Shown in pieces: positions 47,225 to 56,169 of a DNA stretch of 64,000 nucleotides. Numbering within the stretch: position 1 is the stretch's first letter; every line of letters starts with the position of its first letter. The stretch comes from Caldilineaceae bacterium. GTDB taxonomy: Bacteria > Chloroflexota > Anaerolineae > Caldilineales > Caldilineaceae. The notes beneath the pieces are model-generated. The model had not been told where the DNA came from. It ran no database searches and worked only from the letters and a program-made list of their open reading frames with translations. The position numbers were made by a program, and so were the translations under genes. Location: positions 96,859-160,858 of the forward strand of contig JAHBVH010000006.1 of NCBI GenBank assembly GCA_019637645.1. The letters run 5' to 3'.

Positions 47225-48848
47225 CCAAAGCTGGCCCATGGCGCGCAGCCATCTAGCCCTCGGTTGTATCACGTTGCTGGGGCTAGCCATCCGCAGCTAT
47301 GCCCTGGCCCGCCAAAGTATTTGGCTCGATGAAGCCTTTAGCATCTGGTTGGCCCAACAGCACCTGGTTGATCTCTGGGCATGGCTCATCAAGATCGACC
47401 AACATCCGCCCCTCTACTATACCTTACTTCATTACTGGCTTCAGTTCTTTGGTGATGGGCCAAACGCCGTGCGTGCCTTGTCCGTTCTTTGCAGTAGTGC
47501 AGCGATCCCCTTCTTCTATGGGGCGAGCCGCTATTGGGTTGGGCAACGCACGGCGTTGTTAGCGGCGCTCCTGTTGGCCCTCTCCCCCTTTCATGTTCGC
47601 TATGCGCAAGAAGCGCGCATGTATGCCCTGCTCACCCTGAGCACGGCAGTCGCGCTCTATGCCCTTGCCTTTCTTCTTTACGCGCCTCGTGCGCGCCAGC
47701 AGCGGTGGCCTTGGTGGGCGCTGGCCCTTGCCCAGAGCAGCATTATGCTCACCCATAACACCGCGACGGTCTTCTTTCCTGTCGCGCTCAACAGCGCTGT
47801 GGGTTGCCTCTGGCTCTGGCAACGCTGGCGCAAGGGGCTGACTTCGCTGCCGAACCTGGCTTGGGAGCCCTTTGCGCGGAGCTGGCTTGCGACCCAAGGG
47901 CTAGCACTCATTCTCTGGCTACCCTGGAGTATTGCCTTTGTGATTCAAGCCACCTTGGTTGATCGAGAATTCTGGATTGAGCTACCGACCGTAGCCACCA
48001 TCTATCACGCGCTCCATAACTTCAACTTGGCTACTCTACCAGCCTGGTCCCGCGTGGGGCTGGCGATCAACTATGGATGGTGGCTCTTGGCTGCGCTGGG
48101 GCTCTATGCATTGCGGCACACACCAGCCCGCGCCCTCCTCTTGCTACTGCTCTGGCTGTTGCCGATTGGTGGAGAATTGCTTGTCAGTCTACGCCGCCCT
48201 ATTTTCGCCGACCGGACGCTGATCGGAACGACTTTGCCCTATCTGCTCTTGGTGGCGACGGGGCTGGGCGAAGCGAAGCGATTGGGCAAACTGGGCACGC
48301 GTTGGTGCCAACCATGGCAGGCGTTACGCCCTTGGCTAAACGTTGACCGGCTTTCCAAGCCAGTCAAGTCGCTGATCACACCGAATCTTGCGGTAGCAGT
48401 TGGGCTACTTCTTCTGTTGGGTCTCCATGGATGGGCGCTACAGCGCTACTTTGTCCATTATGAAAAAGAAGGCTGGGCCGCCGCGGCGGCTTATGTGGCA
48501 ACCGAAGTAGAAACAGGCGATTTACTACTCTTTCATGCCTCGTGGGTAGAGCTGCCCTTTCAATACTACTTTCGTCACTATGAGAAAGATGTCGTGTCGC
48601 GCGGCCTGCCCGTTGATCTTTTTGACCGCGGTGTCCTAGAACCCAAGATGAGCACGGCGGATCTGCCCTATCTCAACAGCCTCTTGGTCGATCGCGATGA
48701 ACTTTGGTTGATCTATGCCCACCAATGGTATACCGATCCCCAGGGCATTCTCCTGAGCGCGCTCCAACAACAGATGATACTGGTTGAGCAGCAGTCATTC
48801 ACCGGCCTGGAGGTCATGCACTTTCGGCGTGAAGACGAGAAGCGCTAG
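47205..48848 (+). CDS. GT39/ArnT-like membrane glycosyltransferase
   Basis: About 547 aa with a dozen membrane segments. The first loop has the acidic signature SIWLDEAFSIWLAQ, then DQHPPLYYTLLHYWLQFFGDG, then SPFHVRYAQEARMYALL, all typical of GT-C proteins that use polyprenyl-phosphate sugars. A non-membrane C-terminal part of about 120 residues follows the last helix. The start is uncertain: ATG 47205 or ATG 47238, neither with a clear ribosome site. The frame upstream contains the 18-bp duplication. Its product could add sugars to lipids or surface proteins. It is not in an operon with the other GT genes. Confidence 0.85.
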   Translation: MSTKQGNQSWPMARSHLALGCITLLGLAIRSYALARQSIWLDEAFSIWLAQQHLVDLWAWLIKIDQHPPLYYTLLHYWLQFFGDGPNAVRALSVLCSSAAIPFFYGASRYWVGQRTALLAALLLALSPFHVRYAQEARMYALLTLSTAVALYALAFLLYAPRARQQRWPWWALALAQSSIMLTHNTATVFFPVALNSAVGCLWLWQRWRKGLTSLPNLAWEPFARSWLATQGLALILWLPWSIAFVIQATLVDREFWIELPTVATIYHALHNFNLATLPAWSRVGLAINYGWWLLAALGLYALRHTPARALLLLLLWLLPIGGELLVSLRRPIFADRTLIGTTLPYLLLVATGLGEAKRLGKLGTRWCQPWQALRPWLNVDRLSKPVKSLITPNLAVAVGLLLLLGLHGWALQRYFVHYEKEGWAAAAAYVATEVETGDLLLFHASWVELPFQYYFRHYEKDVVSRGLPVDLFDRGVLEPKMSTADLPYLNSLLVDRDELWLIYAHQWYTDPQGILLSALQQQMILVEQQSFTGLEVMHFRREDEKR

Positions 48849-48880
48849 CGAGCAGGCAAGCGACACACAAGACACTTTCA

Positions 48881-48911
48881 CACCTGACCGGTTTTGTAAA
48901 CCGGTCAGGTG
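48881..48911 (+). terminator. 14-bp hairpin after the GT39 gene
   Basis: cacctgaccggttt (48881-48894) and its exact complement (48898-48911) around the loop tgt, 32 bases past the stop. It has the aggttt/aaacct-type core of the dispersed hairpin family with an accggt variant. Confidence 0.6.
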
Positions 48912-49059
48912 TAGCCCGCTTGACTATCACGCGCTTTTCTAGAAGGGACGGGTACGGTATACTGACAGAAGAACCAACGCTCTGCGCTTGTGCCATGACC
49001 CAAGGTGTGCCAGCCATAGACGCGAGCGGTGAAAGCAACCACGACGAGGAGAGAACTAG

Positions 49060-50223
49060 ATGAAAATTGTAGACATTCGGGCAGTGCGGCTCAAGATGCC
49101 AGCCGTTGCGCCGAAGACACCGGCGCGGCGTGATGGCTGGGGCACCGAGGCAGAAGTCGCCAACCCCATGTCGCGCTTTCCCAAGGTCAAGCGCCATCGT
49201 AGTTTGTGGACGCCCAAATATTGGGAAGAGGTCTGGTGCAAAGTCACATTGGAAGATGGCACGTGGGGATTGGGCAGCACCAGCCATGGCCGCCCCGTTG
49301 CGGCGGTGATTGATGACCACTTAGCGCCCAACTTGATTGGCGAAGATGGCTTTGCCATTGAAAAGATCGCCGACATGATGTTCCGCATGACCAAGCCCTA
49401 TGGCTCTACCGGTCTCGCGGCCTATGCCGTGAGCGCGATTGATTTAGCGCTGTGGGATGCCAAAGGCAAGGCATTAGGGCTACCGGTCTATCGCTTGCTG
49501 GGTGGGCCACACAAAGAGAAGCTCTTCTGCTACGCCACGGGCAACGATGTGGATTGGTATCAAGAATTGGGCTTCAAAGCCTTCAAATTGGCTTGTCCCT
49601 ACGGCCCCACCGATGGGCTAGATGGCATCCAGAAAAATGAAGAATTGGTCGCCAAAACCCGCGAACAGATCGGCGACGACTGCGAATTAATGCTCGACTG
49701 CTGGATGGCCTTTGATGTCGAGTATACGGTGCGCTTGGCCGAAACCCTGCGCCCCTATCGGCTCAAATGGATCGAGGAGTGTTTGATCCCCGAAGATCTC
49801 GATGCGCATGTAGCCCTGCGTCAACGGCTGCCCTGGCAGGCGATCAGCACCGGCGAACATTGGTACACCCATGTCCCCTTTCAGTGGGCCGCCAACCACA
49901 AAGTCGCGGACATTTTACAGCCGGACATCAACTGGTGTGGTGGCGTAAGCACCTGTCTCAAGGTGGCTGCCGCCGCGGAGGCCGCGGGGTTGAGCGTGAT
50001 GTTACACGGTGGTGGCCGTAACGCGTTTGGGCAACACTTCAGCCTGGCCCAGCCCGCCGTGCCTTGGCTCGAATACTTTATTGGCTCGCCGCCAGGAATC
50101 CCTTTGGAAGAGCTGCCCCGCCTTCCCGGCGAACCTGTCGCCAAGGATGGCTGGTTGGTGCCCAATGACGCGCCCGGCTTTGGCCTCGAGGTCCCCGAAA
50201 GCTGGATCGAGCCCTTCTTTTAG
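49060..50223 (+). CDS. Enolase-superfamily sugar-acid dehydratase, L-rhamnonate dehydratase-like
   Basis: 387-aa member of the mandelate racemase/muconate lactonising group. It would remove water from L-rhamnonate or a similar sugar acid with a magnesium ion. The metal ligands appear as CELMLDCWMAFDVEYT (first Asp), RLKWIEECLIPED (Glu) and ISTGEHWYT (Glu). FKLACPYGPTDGLDG and LHGGGRNAFGQHFSLA are close to the RhmD-type pattern. ATG 49060 has GAGGAGAG ahead. The next genes are a DHA2 exporter and an amidohydrolase, and no rhamnose isomerase or aldolase lies near. RhmD is the best guess; other acid-sugar dehydratases of the clan are possible. Confidence 0.88.
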   Translation: MKIVDIRAVRLKMPAVAPKTPARRDGWGTEAEVANPMSRFPKVKRHRSLWTPKYWEEVWCKVTLEDGTWGLGSTSHGRPVAAVIDDHLAPNLIGEDGFAIEKIADMMFRMTKPYGSTGLAAYAVSAIDLALWDAKGKALGLPVYRLLGGPHKEKLFCYATGNDVDWYQELGFKAFKLACPYGPTDGLDGIQKNEELVAKTREQIGDDCELMLDCWMAFDVEYTVRLAETLRPYRLKWIEECLIPEDLDAHVALRQRLPWQAISTGEHWYTHVPFQWAANHKVADILQPDINWCGGVSTCLKVAAAAEAAGLSVMLHGGGRNAFGQHFSLAQPAVPWLEYFIGSPPGIPLEELPRLPGEPVAKDGWLVPNDAPGFGLEVPESWIEPFF

Positions 50224-50275
50224 AGAAAGCCAGAGCTGTCAGGTTTTGCAAAACCTGACAGCTCTGGCTTTCTCT
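50222..50275 (+). terminator. 54-bp perfect palindrome beginning in the rhmD stop codon
   Basis: The stop TAG is 50221-50223. From 50222 to 50275 the sequence is its own reverse complement, with 27-bp arms and no loop beyond ttttgcaaaa at the centre. It contains ctgtcaggtttt, the core shared with other hairpins here. It would fold into a very strong RNA stem and could also extrude as a DNA cruciform. Confidence 0.85.
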
Positions 50276-50289
50276 AAATCCGACCACAG

Positions 50290-50310
50290 GCGCGGCGCGA
50301 TGCGCCGCGC
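50290..50310 (+). terminator. Second, GC-rich hairpin downstream
   Basis: gcgcggcgc (50290-50298) and gcgccgcgc (50302-50310) with loop gat, 67 bases after the rhmD stop. The following ttaacgctctttt is T-rich, which supports termination here. Confidence 0.6.
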
Positions 50311-50357
50311 TTAACGCTCTTTTCTGGGACTCCGCTCCTCTAGTTGAAGGAATTTTT

Positions 50358-51869
50358 ATGTCACGGCAGCGTACCATCTTCACCACAGTGGGCATTATGC
50401 TCAGCCTCTTTATGGCCTCCATGGAATCGACCGTCATTGCCACGGCGATGCCAACCATTGTCAGCCAATTAGGTGGTTTGGCGATCTATAGTTGGGTCTT
50501 TTCCATCTACATGCTCACCTCGACCACGACGGTCCCGGTCTTTGGCAAGCTTTCCGATATTTTTGGGCGGCGGCCCGTCTTTGCCGTAGCCATGGGGCTC
50601 TTTCTGGTGGGCTCGATTCTCTGTGGCACAGCCCAAGGGATGGGGCAACTCATTTTCTATCGTGCCATTCAGGGCTTGGGTGCGGGCGGTGTGCTGCCCC
50701 TCGCCTTTATCATCGTCGGCGACATTTTTAGCATTGAGCAACGCGCGCGTATGCAGGGGCTCTTCTCTGGGGTGTGGGGCGTTTCGTCGATCATGGGGCC
50801 GTTATTGGGCGGTTTCCTGGTCGATCAGATCTCTTGGCATTGGGTCTTTTTTATCAACGTAATCCCGGGCATCGTCGCCCTCGCCTTGGTCTGGTTTGCC
50901 CTCCAAGATCGCCATATCGACAAGAGTGTCAAGCCGGTCATTGACTACAGCGGTGCGATCTTGCTCACGGCGGCGGTGGTTGCGCTTTTGGTGGGCCTCT
51001 TTGAAATGAGCACAACCTGGGGTCAAGGGTTATTAGGGCTCGCCGTTCTCCTCTTTGTGGCGCTGCTGTGGGTGGAACGCCGGGCCGTTGATCCCATCTT
51101 GCCGTTGGCGCTCTTTCGGGAACGGCTCTTTGCCAGCGCCACTGGTCACGGCTTCCTTTCAGGGTGGGCCATGTTTGGGAGCCTCTCTTTCGTACCCCTC
51201 TTTGTCCAGGCCGTGTTAGGCACAAGCGCGACCGAGGCAGGTTCTACCCTGACACCCATGTTGCTCGGTTGGGTAGGATCGAGCATTATCGGCAGCCGGG
51301 CGTTGCTCTATATGAGCTATCGACGGGTTGTTCTCCTAGGCACGATCTTGCTGACTCTGGGGGCCTTCCTTATGACACGCGCCACCAGCGATATCACCCA
51401 ACTCCAGATCATGATCAACTTGGGCCTGATGGGGATTGGGATGGGCTTTGCCATTTCGCCTTTCCTGATCGCCGTGCAAAGCCGCGTGGCACGGCGCGAC
51501 CTGGGGGCCGCCACCTCCACGCTCCAATTCAGCCGTAGCATTGGCGGCACGCTAGGTGTTAGCGTGATGGGGGCCGTTCTCAGTACGCGCTTGGCTGCTA
51601 CCTTGACGGCAGCGGGCGTCGATCCCACAAGCGTCTCCCTGAATAGCCTACTCGATCCATTAGCCACGGGCGACGCCGCGAGCGGTCTGAACGACACCTT
51701 GCGCAATGCGCTGGCGATTTCGACCCAGGGGGTCTTCCTGCTCGCGTTTGTGGCCGCCGCGTTGGCGCTCGTGGTCTGCTTGCTCGCGCCAGGCGGGCGG
51801 ATTACTGAACCAGCGGCAAAAGCGGGTGATCAGGCAGCCGATCTGCCCCAAGTCGGGAATATGCATTGA
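50358..51869 (+). CDS. MFS drug:H+ antiporter, DHA2 family
   Basis: 503-aa exporter with 14 predicted membrane segments, the DHA2 (EmrB/QacA) number. Motif C lies in the fifth segment region (LFSGVWGVSSIMGPLLGGFL). The first loop carries TTTVPVFGKLSDIFGRRPVF (motif A), and helix one has MASMESTVIATAMPTIV with the family Asp replaced by Glu. GAAGGA precedes ATG 50358. Substrate unknown; multidrug or metabolite export is the family role. The amidohydrolase gene starts 26 bases after its stop, so they are likely co-transcribed. Confidence 0.93.
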   Translation: MSRQRTIFTTVGIMLSLFMASMESTVIATAMPTIVSQLGGLAIYSWVFSIYMLTSTTTVPVFGKLSDIFGRRPVFAVAMGLFLVGSILCGTAQGMGQLIFYRAIQGLGAGGVLPLAFIIVGDIFSIEQRARMQGLFSGVWGVSSIMGPLLGGFLVDQISWHWVFFINVIPGIVALALVWFALQDRHIDKSVKPVIDYSGAILLTAAVVALLVGLFEMSTTWGQGLLGLAVLLFVALLWVERRAVDPILPLALFRERLFASATGHGFLSGWAMFGSLSFVPLFVQAVLGTSATEAGSTLTPMLLGWVGSSIIGSRALLYMSYRRVVLLGTILLTLGAFLMTRATSDITQLQIMINLGLMGIGMGFAISPFLIAVQSRVARRDLGAATSTLQFSRSIGGTLGVSVMGAVLSTRLAATLTAAGVDPTSVSLNSLLDPLATGDAASGLNDTLRNALAISTQGVFLLAFVAAALALVVCLLAPGGRITEPAAKAGDQAADLPQVGNMH

Positions 51870-51894
51870 TCGCATCAAGTTCGCAGGAGCCGTT

Positions 51895-53163
51895 ATGCCA
51901 CCACTAGCCCTATGTGCCGACAACCTTTGGGATGGCCAGGCCGATACTGTCCAGCCCGATATGGCCGTGATCGTTGCTGGTGCGACCATTGAGGCGATTG
52001 TACCCACCAGTGCGTTGGCCGCCGATCTGCCGCGTGTTGCGCTACCAGGCTGCACCTTGTTGCCCGGCCTGATCGATGCCCATGTGCATTATAGCGACTC
52101 TATGGGGGCGGCGTTTCTAGCCGCGGGGGTTACCACGATTCGGGATGTGGGCAATGATCTAGCCTGGATCTTGGCCCAACGGGCGCGCCATGCCGCCGAC
52201 CCCAGTTGTGGACCCACGATTGTCTGTTGTGGCATTTTGCATGACGGCCCCAGGGTCTACTGGCAAAGCATGGGGCGCGCCCATGCCGACGCCGCCAGTC
52301 TCCGCGCCTCGATTCGCCATCATGTGGAGCAGGGTGTCGATCAGATCAAACTCTATGCGAGCTTGGACTTGGGGTTGTTGCGCGCCGGGGTAGAGGAAGC
52401 CCATCGCCACGGTAAATTTATCCTGGCCCATTTGGGCAGCACACGCGGGGAAGATGCCGCCCAAAGTGGGCTCAACGAGATTGAACATCTGGACCAATGC
52501 CAAGTGGCTTGGCGGGCGGCGACAGAGCCCGAAGATGACGACTTTATCAAACTCCTGCTCAAACACCAGGTGGTCATTGACCCTACGTTGGTGGTCTGGG
52601 ATCGACTGGGGCGGATTTTGGATCGCGCGTTTCATCATGACGAGCGGCGGCAATGGGTGCACCCTTGTTATCTGGACATTTGGAATCGCTACCTCAGTCG
52701 CACAGAGGCACCCCATCGGCGGCTACGCTTTCAAGCAGCCATGCCCCACCTCAAACGCTTTCTGGCGCGTGCCCAGGCCCAAGGGGTGGTGGTTGCCTTA
52801 GGCACCGATACCCCTTTCCCCCACCTGATTCCTGGCTTTAGTCTTCACGATGAACTTGCGATGTATGTCGATGCCGGGTTGCGACCGGTAGATGCGCTAC
52901 GCTCGGCAACCGCGGTCAATGCCCAAGTGCTCGGCTTGGGCGAACGCGTCGGCCAACTACGCGCGGGCATGGTGGCGGACATGATCGCGGTGCAGGGGAA
53001 TCCCTTAGCGAGCATCGATCAGATCAGCCAGATTGAACGGGTGATGCATGCCGGTCAACTTTTTACACCCGCCGCGTTGCTGCCCGTACTCCAGCGCACC
53101 TTTAGCACCATTCCCACCGACGCGATTACACAGGATCTGCTCCGCTATGTGAATCGCGGCTGA
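51895..53163 (+). CDS. Amidohydrolase-family protein
   Basis: 422-aa metal-dependent hydrolase with the amidohydrolase beta domain (NLWDGQADTVQPDMAVIV) and barrel. The metal site is [11 protein letters not shown] near residue 65; QIKLYASL may hold the bridging Lys. FILAHLGSTRG and NEIEHLDQC give further His ligands, and VALGTDTPFPHLIPGFSLHDEL the active-site Asp. The pattern fits imidazolonepropionase/prolidase-like relatives of unassigned substrate. ATG 51895 has AGGAG seven bases upstream; the frame to 51706 overlaps the MFS gene. The MFS neighbour may export its product, which is inference. Confidence 0.88.
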   Translation: MPPLALCADNLWDGQADTVQPDMAVIVAGATIEAIVPTSALAADLPRVALPGCTLLPGLIDAHVHYSDSMGAAFLAAGVTTIRDVGNDLAWILAQRARHAADPSCGPTIVCCGILHDGPRVYWQSMGRAHADAASLRASIRHHVEQGVDQIKLYASLDLGLLRAGVEEAHRHGKFILAHLGSTRGEDAAQSGLNEIEHLDQCQVAWRAATEPEDDDFIKLLLKHQVVIDPTLVVWDRLGRILDRAFHHDERRQWVHPCYLDIWNRYLSRTEAPHRRLRFQAAMPHLKRFLARAQAQGVVVALGTDTPFPHLIPGFSLHDELAMYVDAGLRPVDALRSATAVNAQVLGLGERVGQLRAGMVADMIAVQGNPLASIDQISQIERVMHAGQLFTPAALLPVLQRTFSTIPTDAITQDLLRYVNRG

Positions 53164-53363
53164 GGGGAGGCAAGCACGGAGAGGTTAGAGGAACGGGAAG
53201 GCATCGTTTGGGCAAGCTCTGCCCGCGCTTGCCAAGCACGCAAAGCGCGATTGCACAGGCTAGCAAGGCACTGTATAATCAACAGTCGTCTTGTTCGGGG
53301 GTCTATCATCCCAAATCCAGTCTACTTTCAGGTGAATGAAATCGTTGTCTAGAGGAGCGCGCT

Positions 53364-54380
53364 ATGAGCGTTGGTGACCAGAAATCACAGAAAATTTATT
53401 GGTATCGCTCACCCGTTGATCGAGAAACCCTCAATGCCCTCAATCAACGGAGTGACGGCAAGGGGCTTGTACAAACCCTGGGTCATTTGGGCCTACTGGT
53501 GTTGAGTGGTGCGGCTGCCTTCTATGCCGCGGCCCAGCAAGCTTGGCTCTTGCTGGTGCTGATCCTATTTTTACATGGGACCATCTATGCTTTTCTCCTC
53601 AATGGCTTCCATGAACTCTGCCACAGTTCGGTCTTTAAGAGTAAGTTTCTCAATGCCTTTTTCCTCTACTTCTTTAGCTTTCTGGGGCAGTACAATCCCG
53701 TTCTCTTCTGGGCCAGCCACCAGGAACATCACAAATATACCCTTCATCCACCGGATGATCTGGAAGTTGTGCTGCCCGTAGAACTGACCTTGCAGAGTTT
53801 TCTCAAAAGTGCGGTGATCAACCCGTGGGGCTTCTATGGCCGTTGGAAGGGCATCATCCGCCTCAGCCGTGGGCGGCTGGAAGGCGAATGGGAAAATATT
53901 CTCTTCCCAGCCAGCGACCCGGCCAAGCGACAGCGGCTCTTCAACTGGGCGCGCACCTTATTGGTTGGGCATCTGCTGTTGGCGGTGCTCTCCTTTGCCA
54001 CGGGCCTTTGGCTGCTCCCCGTGTTGATCACGCTGGCCCCCTTCTATGGCGGCTGGTTACTCTTCTTGTGCAACAATACCCAGCATGTGGGGTTGCAGGA
54101 CAATGTCCCCGATTTCCGCCTCTGTACGCGCACCATTATCCTGAACCCAGTCGTCCAATTTCTCTACTGGCACATGAATTTCCATACGGAACATCACATG
54201 TATGCCGCCGTGCCCTGCTATAACCTCGCCAAGCTCCATCGCGCGATCCAACAGGATCTGCCCCCTTGCCCGGTTGGACTCTACGCTACTTGGAAAGAGA
54301 TCATCCCCATCTTGCAGAAGCAGAAGGCTGATCCCACCTACCAATATGTGCCACCGCTGCCGACGCCGGCCACCGCCTAA
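53364..54380 (+). CDS. Membrane fatty acid desaturase
   Basis: 338-aa di-iron membrane desaturase/hydroxylase. The three His boxes are HELCH (about 83-87), HQEHH (about 119-123) and HTEHH (about 274-278), in FHELCHSSVF, ASHQEHHKYTLHPP and NFHTEHHMYAAVP. Four membrane segments lie between them. ATG 53364 has GAGGAG ahead. It stands alone; the SDR remnant starts 17 bases after its stop. Fatty-acid versus other lipid substrate (for example a carotenoid or alkane) cannot be decided. The 200 bases upstream hold no gene. Confidence 0.93.
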   Translation: MSVGDQKSQKIYWYRSPVDRETLNALNQRSDGKGLVQTLGHLGLLVLSGAAAFYAAAQQAWLLLVLILFLHGTIYAFLLNGFHELCHSSVFKSKFLNAFFLYFFSFLGQYNPVLFWASHQEHHKYTLHPPDDLEVVLPVELTLQSFLKSAVINPWGFYGRWKGIIRLSRGRLEGEWENILFPASDPAKRQRLFNWARTLLVGHLLLAVLSFATGLWLLPVLITLAPFYGGWLLFLCNNTQHVGLQDNVPDFRLCTRTIILNPVVQFLYWHMNFHTEHHMYAAVPCYNLAKLHRAIQQDLPPCPVGLYATWKEIIPILQKQKADPTYQYVPPLPTPATA

Positions 54381-54397
54381 GCGGAAAGCGACTGCGT

Positions 54398-54792
54398 ATG
54401 AGCCTATCCAATCAAGCCAAGTTGCAGGATAAGGTCACCATTGTCACCGGTGCAGGCACGCGTGGTCCCGCGGTGGGCACCGGCCAAGCGATTGCGCAGC
54501 TTTTTGCCCGCGCTGGGGCGAAGGTATGGGGGGTCGATCTAAATTTGGACAATGCCGCAGTGACCCGCCAAGCCATTACCGATGAAGGAGGCACGGCGGC
54601 TGTCTATTAGACCAATGTGAGTTACGCCGCAAGGTGACACCCTTGGGTACCGAAGGCAATGCGTGGGATATGGCATGGGCCGCCCTTTTCCTCGCCAGCG
54701 CTGAAGCCCGCTGGCTCACTGGCGTGGTGCTGCCCGTTGATGGGGGGCTGATGGCAATTGCCCCCCAAGCGATTGTGCCATTGCTGGTGTAA
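54398..54792 (+). pseudogene. Broken SDR-family oxidoreductase gene
   Basis: The first 70 codons are a normal SDR start (VTIVTGAGTRGPAVGTGQAI) up to a TAG at 54608-54610, where a Gln codon is expected in frame (VY*TNVS). About 30 bases later a different frame, from 54637, reads [20 protein letters not shown] and ends [12 protein letters not shown], the usual SDR C-terminus, stopping at 54790-54792. The middle 100 or more residues, with the Ser-Tyr-Lys site, are missing. So the gene has a stop, a deletion and a frame change. It follows the desaturase by 17 bases. Confidence 0.85.
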
Positions 54793-54870
54793 CCTGACAG
54801 AGTCTTTCGTTGGCGGTTGTGGGGACCACAGAGCCAACGGGATATAAGGTTTTGAAACCCTGTCAGGTCT
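54792..54870 (-). repeat. 79-bp dispersed element, copy B (inverted)
   Basis: The reverse complement matches copy A at 25674-25752 at 75 of 79 positions; differences are all in the first 26 bases. It abuts the end of the broken SDR gene (the stop at 54790-54792) and lies beyond the 3' end of the convergent nitroreductase gene. Confidence 0.8.
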
Positions 54871-54901
54871 AGCTTGGCGTAACGCCGAGAGGTCGGGAGT
54901 C

Positions 54902-55504
54902 CTACTCGATCCAGCGGGTAAAACTTTCGCCAGGGGTACGGCGACTTTTGGGAGTGGGTGCGGCAGCGTCAAGATAGCCCAAACGCAGCAAGCCCACCAT
55001 GCGTTCATTGTTCCCCGCGCCCACCAAGGTGAGTAATTCCGGGGCGGCCGCCACGGCTCCACTGCTCCACGAGGTGCCAATCCCAAGCACATGGGCCGCT
55101 AAGGTCAAGTTTTGGATGGCACAGCAGACGGCACCATAGTTCTCCAAATGAACCTCGGGATTGGGATCATTCAGCATGGTGATAAAGAGGAGCGTCGGCA
55201 CATTGGCCCAACCAGCGGCGGCTTCTTGGGCTTTGCGCGCGGTGACGGCCGGGTCGCCACCAGCGGCACCCACTTTGGCCGCGGTGATGCCACCGGCGAT
55301 CTCGCCAAGGCGGGCCCGTGCGTCGCCTGTCAGCACATAGAAACGCCACGGCTCATTCAGCCGATGATTGGGAGCCCAAGTCGCCAGTTCGATCAGTTTA
55401 GTGATGGTTTCAGATCCAACTGGTTCAGGCAAAAATTGTTTGATCGTACGGCGCTCCGTAATGGCCGCAGCAATCGTAGTAAAAGCTTCAGCAGTTTGTG
55501 TCAT
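54902..55504 (-). CDS. Nitroreductase-family oxidoreductase
   Basis: 200-aa flavin enzyme of the nitroreductase fold. The start AAAITERRTIKQFLPEPV and the FMN-contact region ELATWAPNHRLNEPWRFYVLTG (an NxxxxEPW element) are typical. NYGAVCCAIQNLTLAAHVLGIGTSWSSGA is the second conserved block, and GLLRLGYL the third. ATG 55504 is selected; 55519 is in frame but lacks support. It differs clearly from the nitroreductase at 20538. Function is unassigned. It is convergent with the SDR remnant and shares the 79-bp element as its 3' boundary. Confidence 0.9.
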   Translation of the reverse strand: MTQTAEAFTTIAAAITERRTIKQFLPEPVGSETITKLIELATWAPNHRLNEPWRFYVLTGDARARLGEIAGGITAAKVGAAGGDPAVTARKAQEAAAGWANVPTLLFITMLNDPNPEVHLENYGAVCCAIQNLTLAAHVLGIGTSWSSGAVAAAPELLTLVGAGNNERMVGLLRLGYLDAAAPTPKSRRTPGESFTRWIE

Positions 55505-55793
55505 AGTCTCACTTATCAATGAATGGTCGATCAGCGGAGTTTATCAGGCAGCGGCCGCGGTAGCAGCTTGCGACCCAGGGAACTCTTCCAATTATAGCGA
55601 TTAATCTACGCTTGGCAACTTGGTTCTTATAACGATTTTGGTGAGACATCTAACTGATTTTCCGCTCAAGTTCTTTGAAGATAAGCTTTAGCACACGCCC
55701 CGATGACACTATTTTGCGCTGGTGATAACACCTTTTGGAATCCATGTATGTGCCAGCCGCGCCACAAGATTTGAGCAGTCATAAGGAGAAATT

Positions 55794-56030
55794 ATGATCC
55801 AGTTATTCGATGCCCGCAGCGGTGCGCCGATTGGGACGGTGACGGAGCCGCAACTCACCTTTATGCGCGCCCAACTCGAAGAAGAAAGCGCCGATGATCA
55901 AGATTATTACATCAATCGCGCGACCCTCGAGCTCTTTGAAAGCCGTGGCGCAGAGCCAGCCTTGGTCGCGCTGCTCCGCCAAGCACTCGGCAGCCGCGAT
56001 GATATGGATATTCGCTGGGAAAGTGTGTAA
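55794..56030 (+). CDS. Small acidic conserved-looking protein
   Basis: 78-aa soluble protein with a beta-strand start (MIQLFDARSGAPIGTVTEPQ) and an acidic core, EEESADDQDYYINRATLELF. I have a memory of similar small proteins carrying an odd 'galactosyldiacylglycerol synthase' label, which I do not trust for so short a protein. AAGGAG lies seven bases ahead of the ATG, and codon use fits neighbours, so it is very likely a real gene. It is alone and convergent with hisA. Function unknown. Confidence 0.8.
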   Translation: MIQLFDARSGAPIGTVTEPQLTFMRAQLEEESADDQDYYINRATLELFESRGAEPALVALLRQALGSRDDMDIRWESV

Positions 56031-56087
56031 CAGATTACGCGCCAAGCGACCGTGCGCACCGTCCCTTTAGGGCGGTGCTGGAGCAAC

Positions 56088-56165
56088 GCCCGCTGAAGCG
56101 GGCTACCACCCCAGTGCGCTTCAGCGCAGCTTTCTGCTAGCAGGTGGTGGTTTCACAACCACCGC
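56088..56165. repeat. Cluster of three short hairpins between convergent genes
   Basis: gcccgctgaagcgggc (56088-56103), tgcgcttcagcgca (56115-56128) and ggtggtgg-ttca-caaccacc (about 56143-56163) stand in a row between the small acidic gene and hisA. They probably end both transcripts. Confidence 0.55.
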
Positions 56166-56169
56166 CGCT

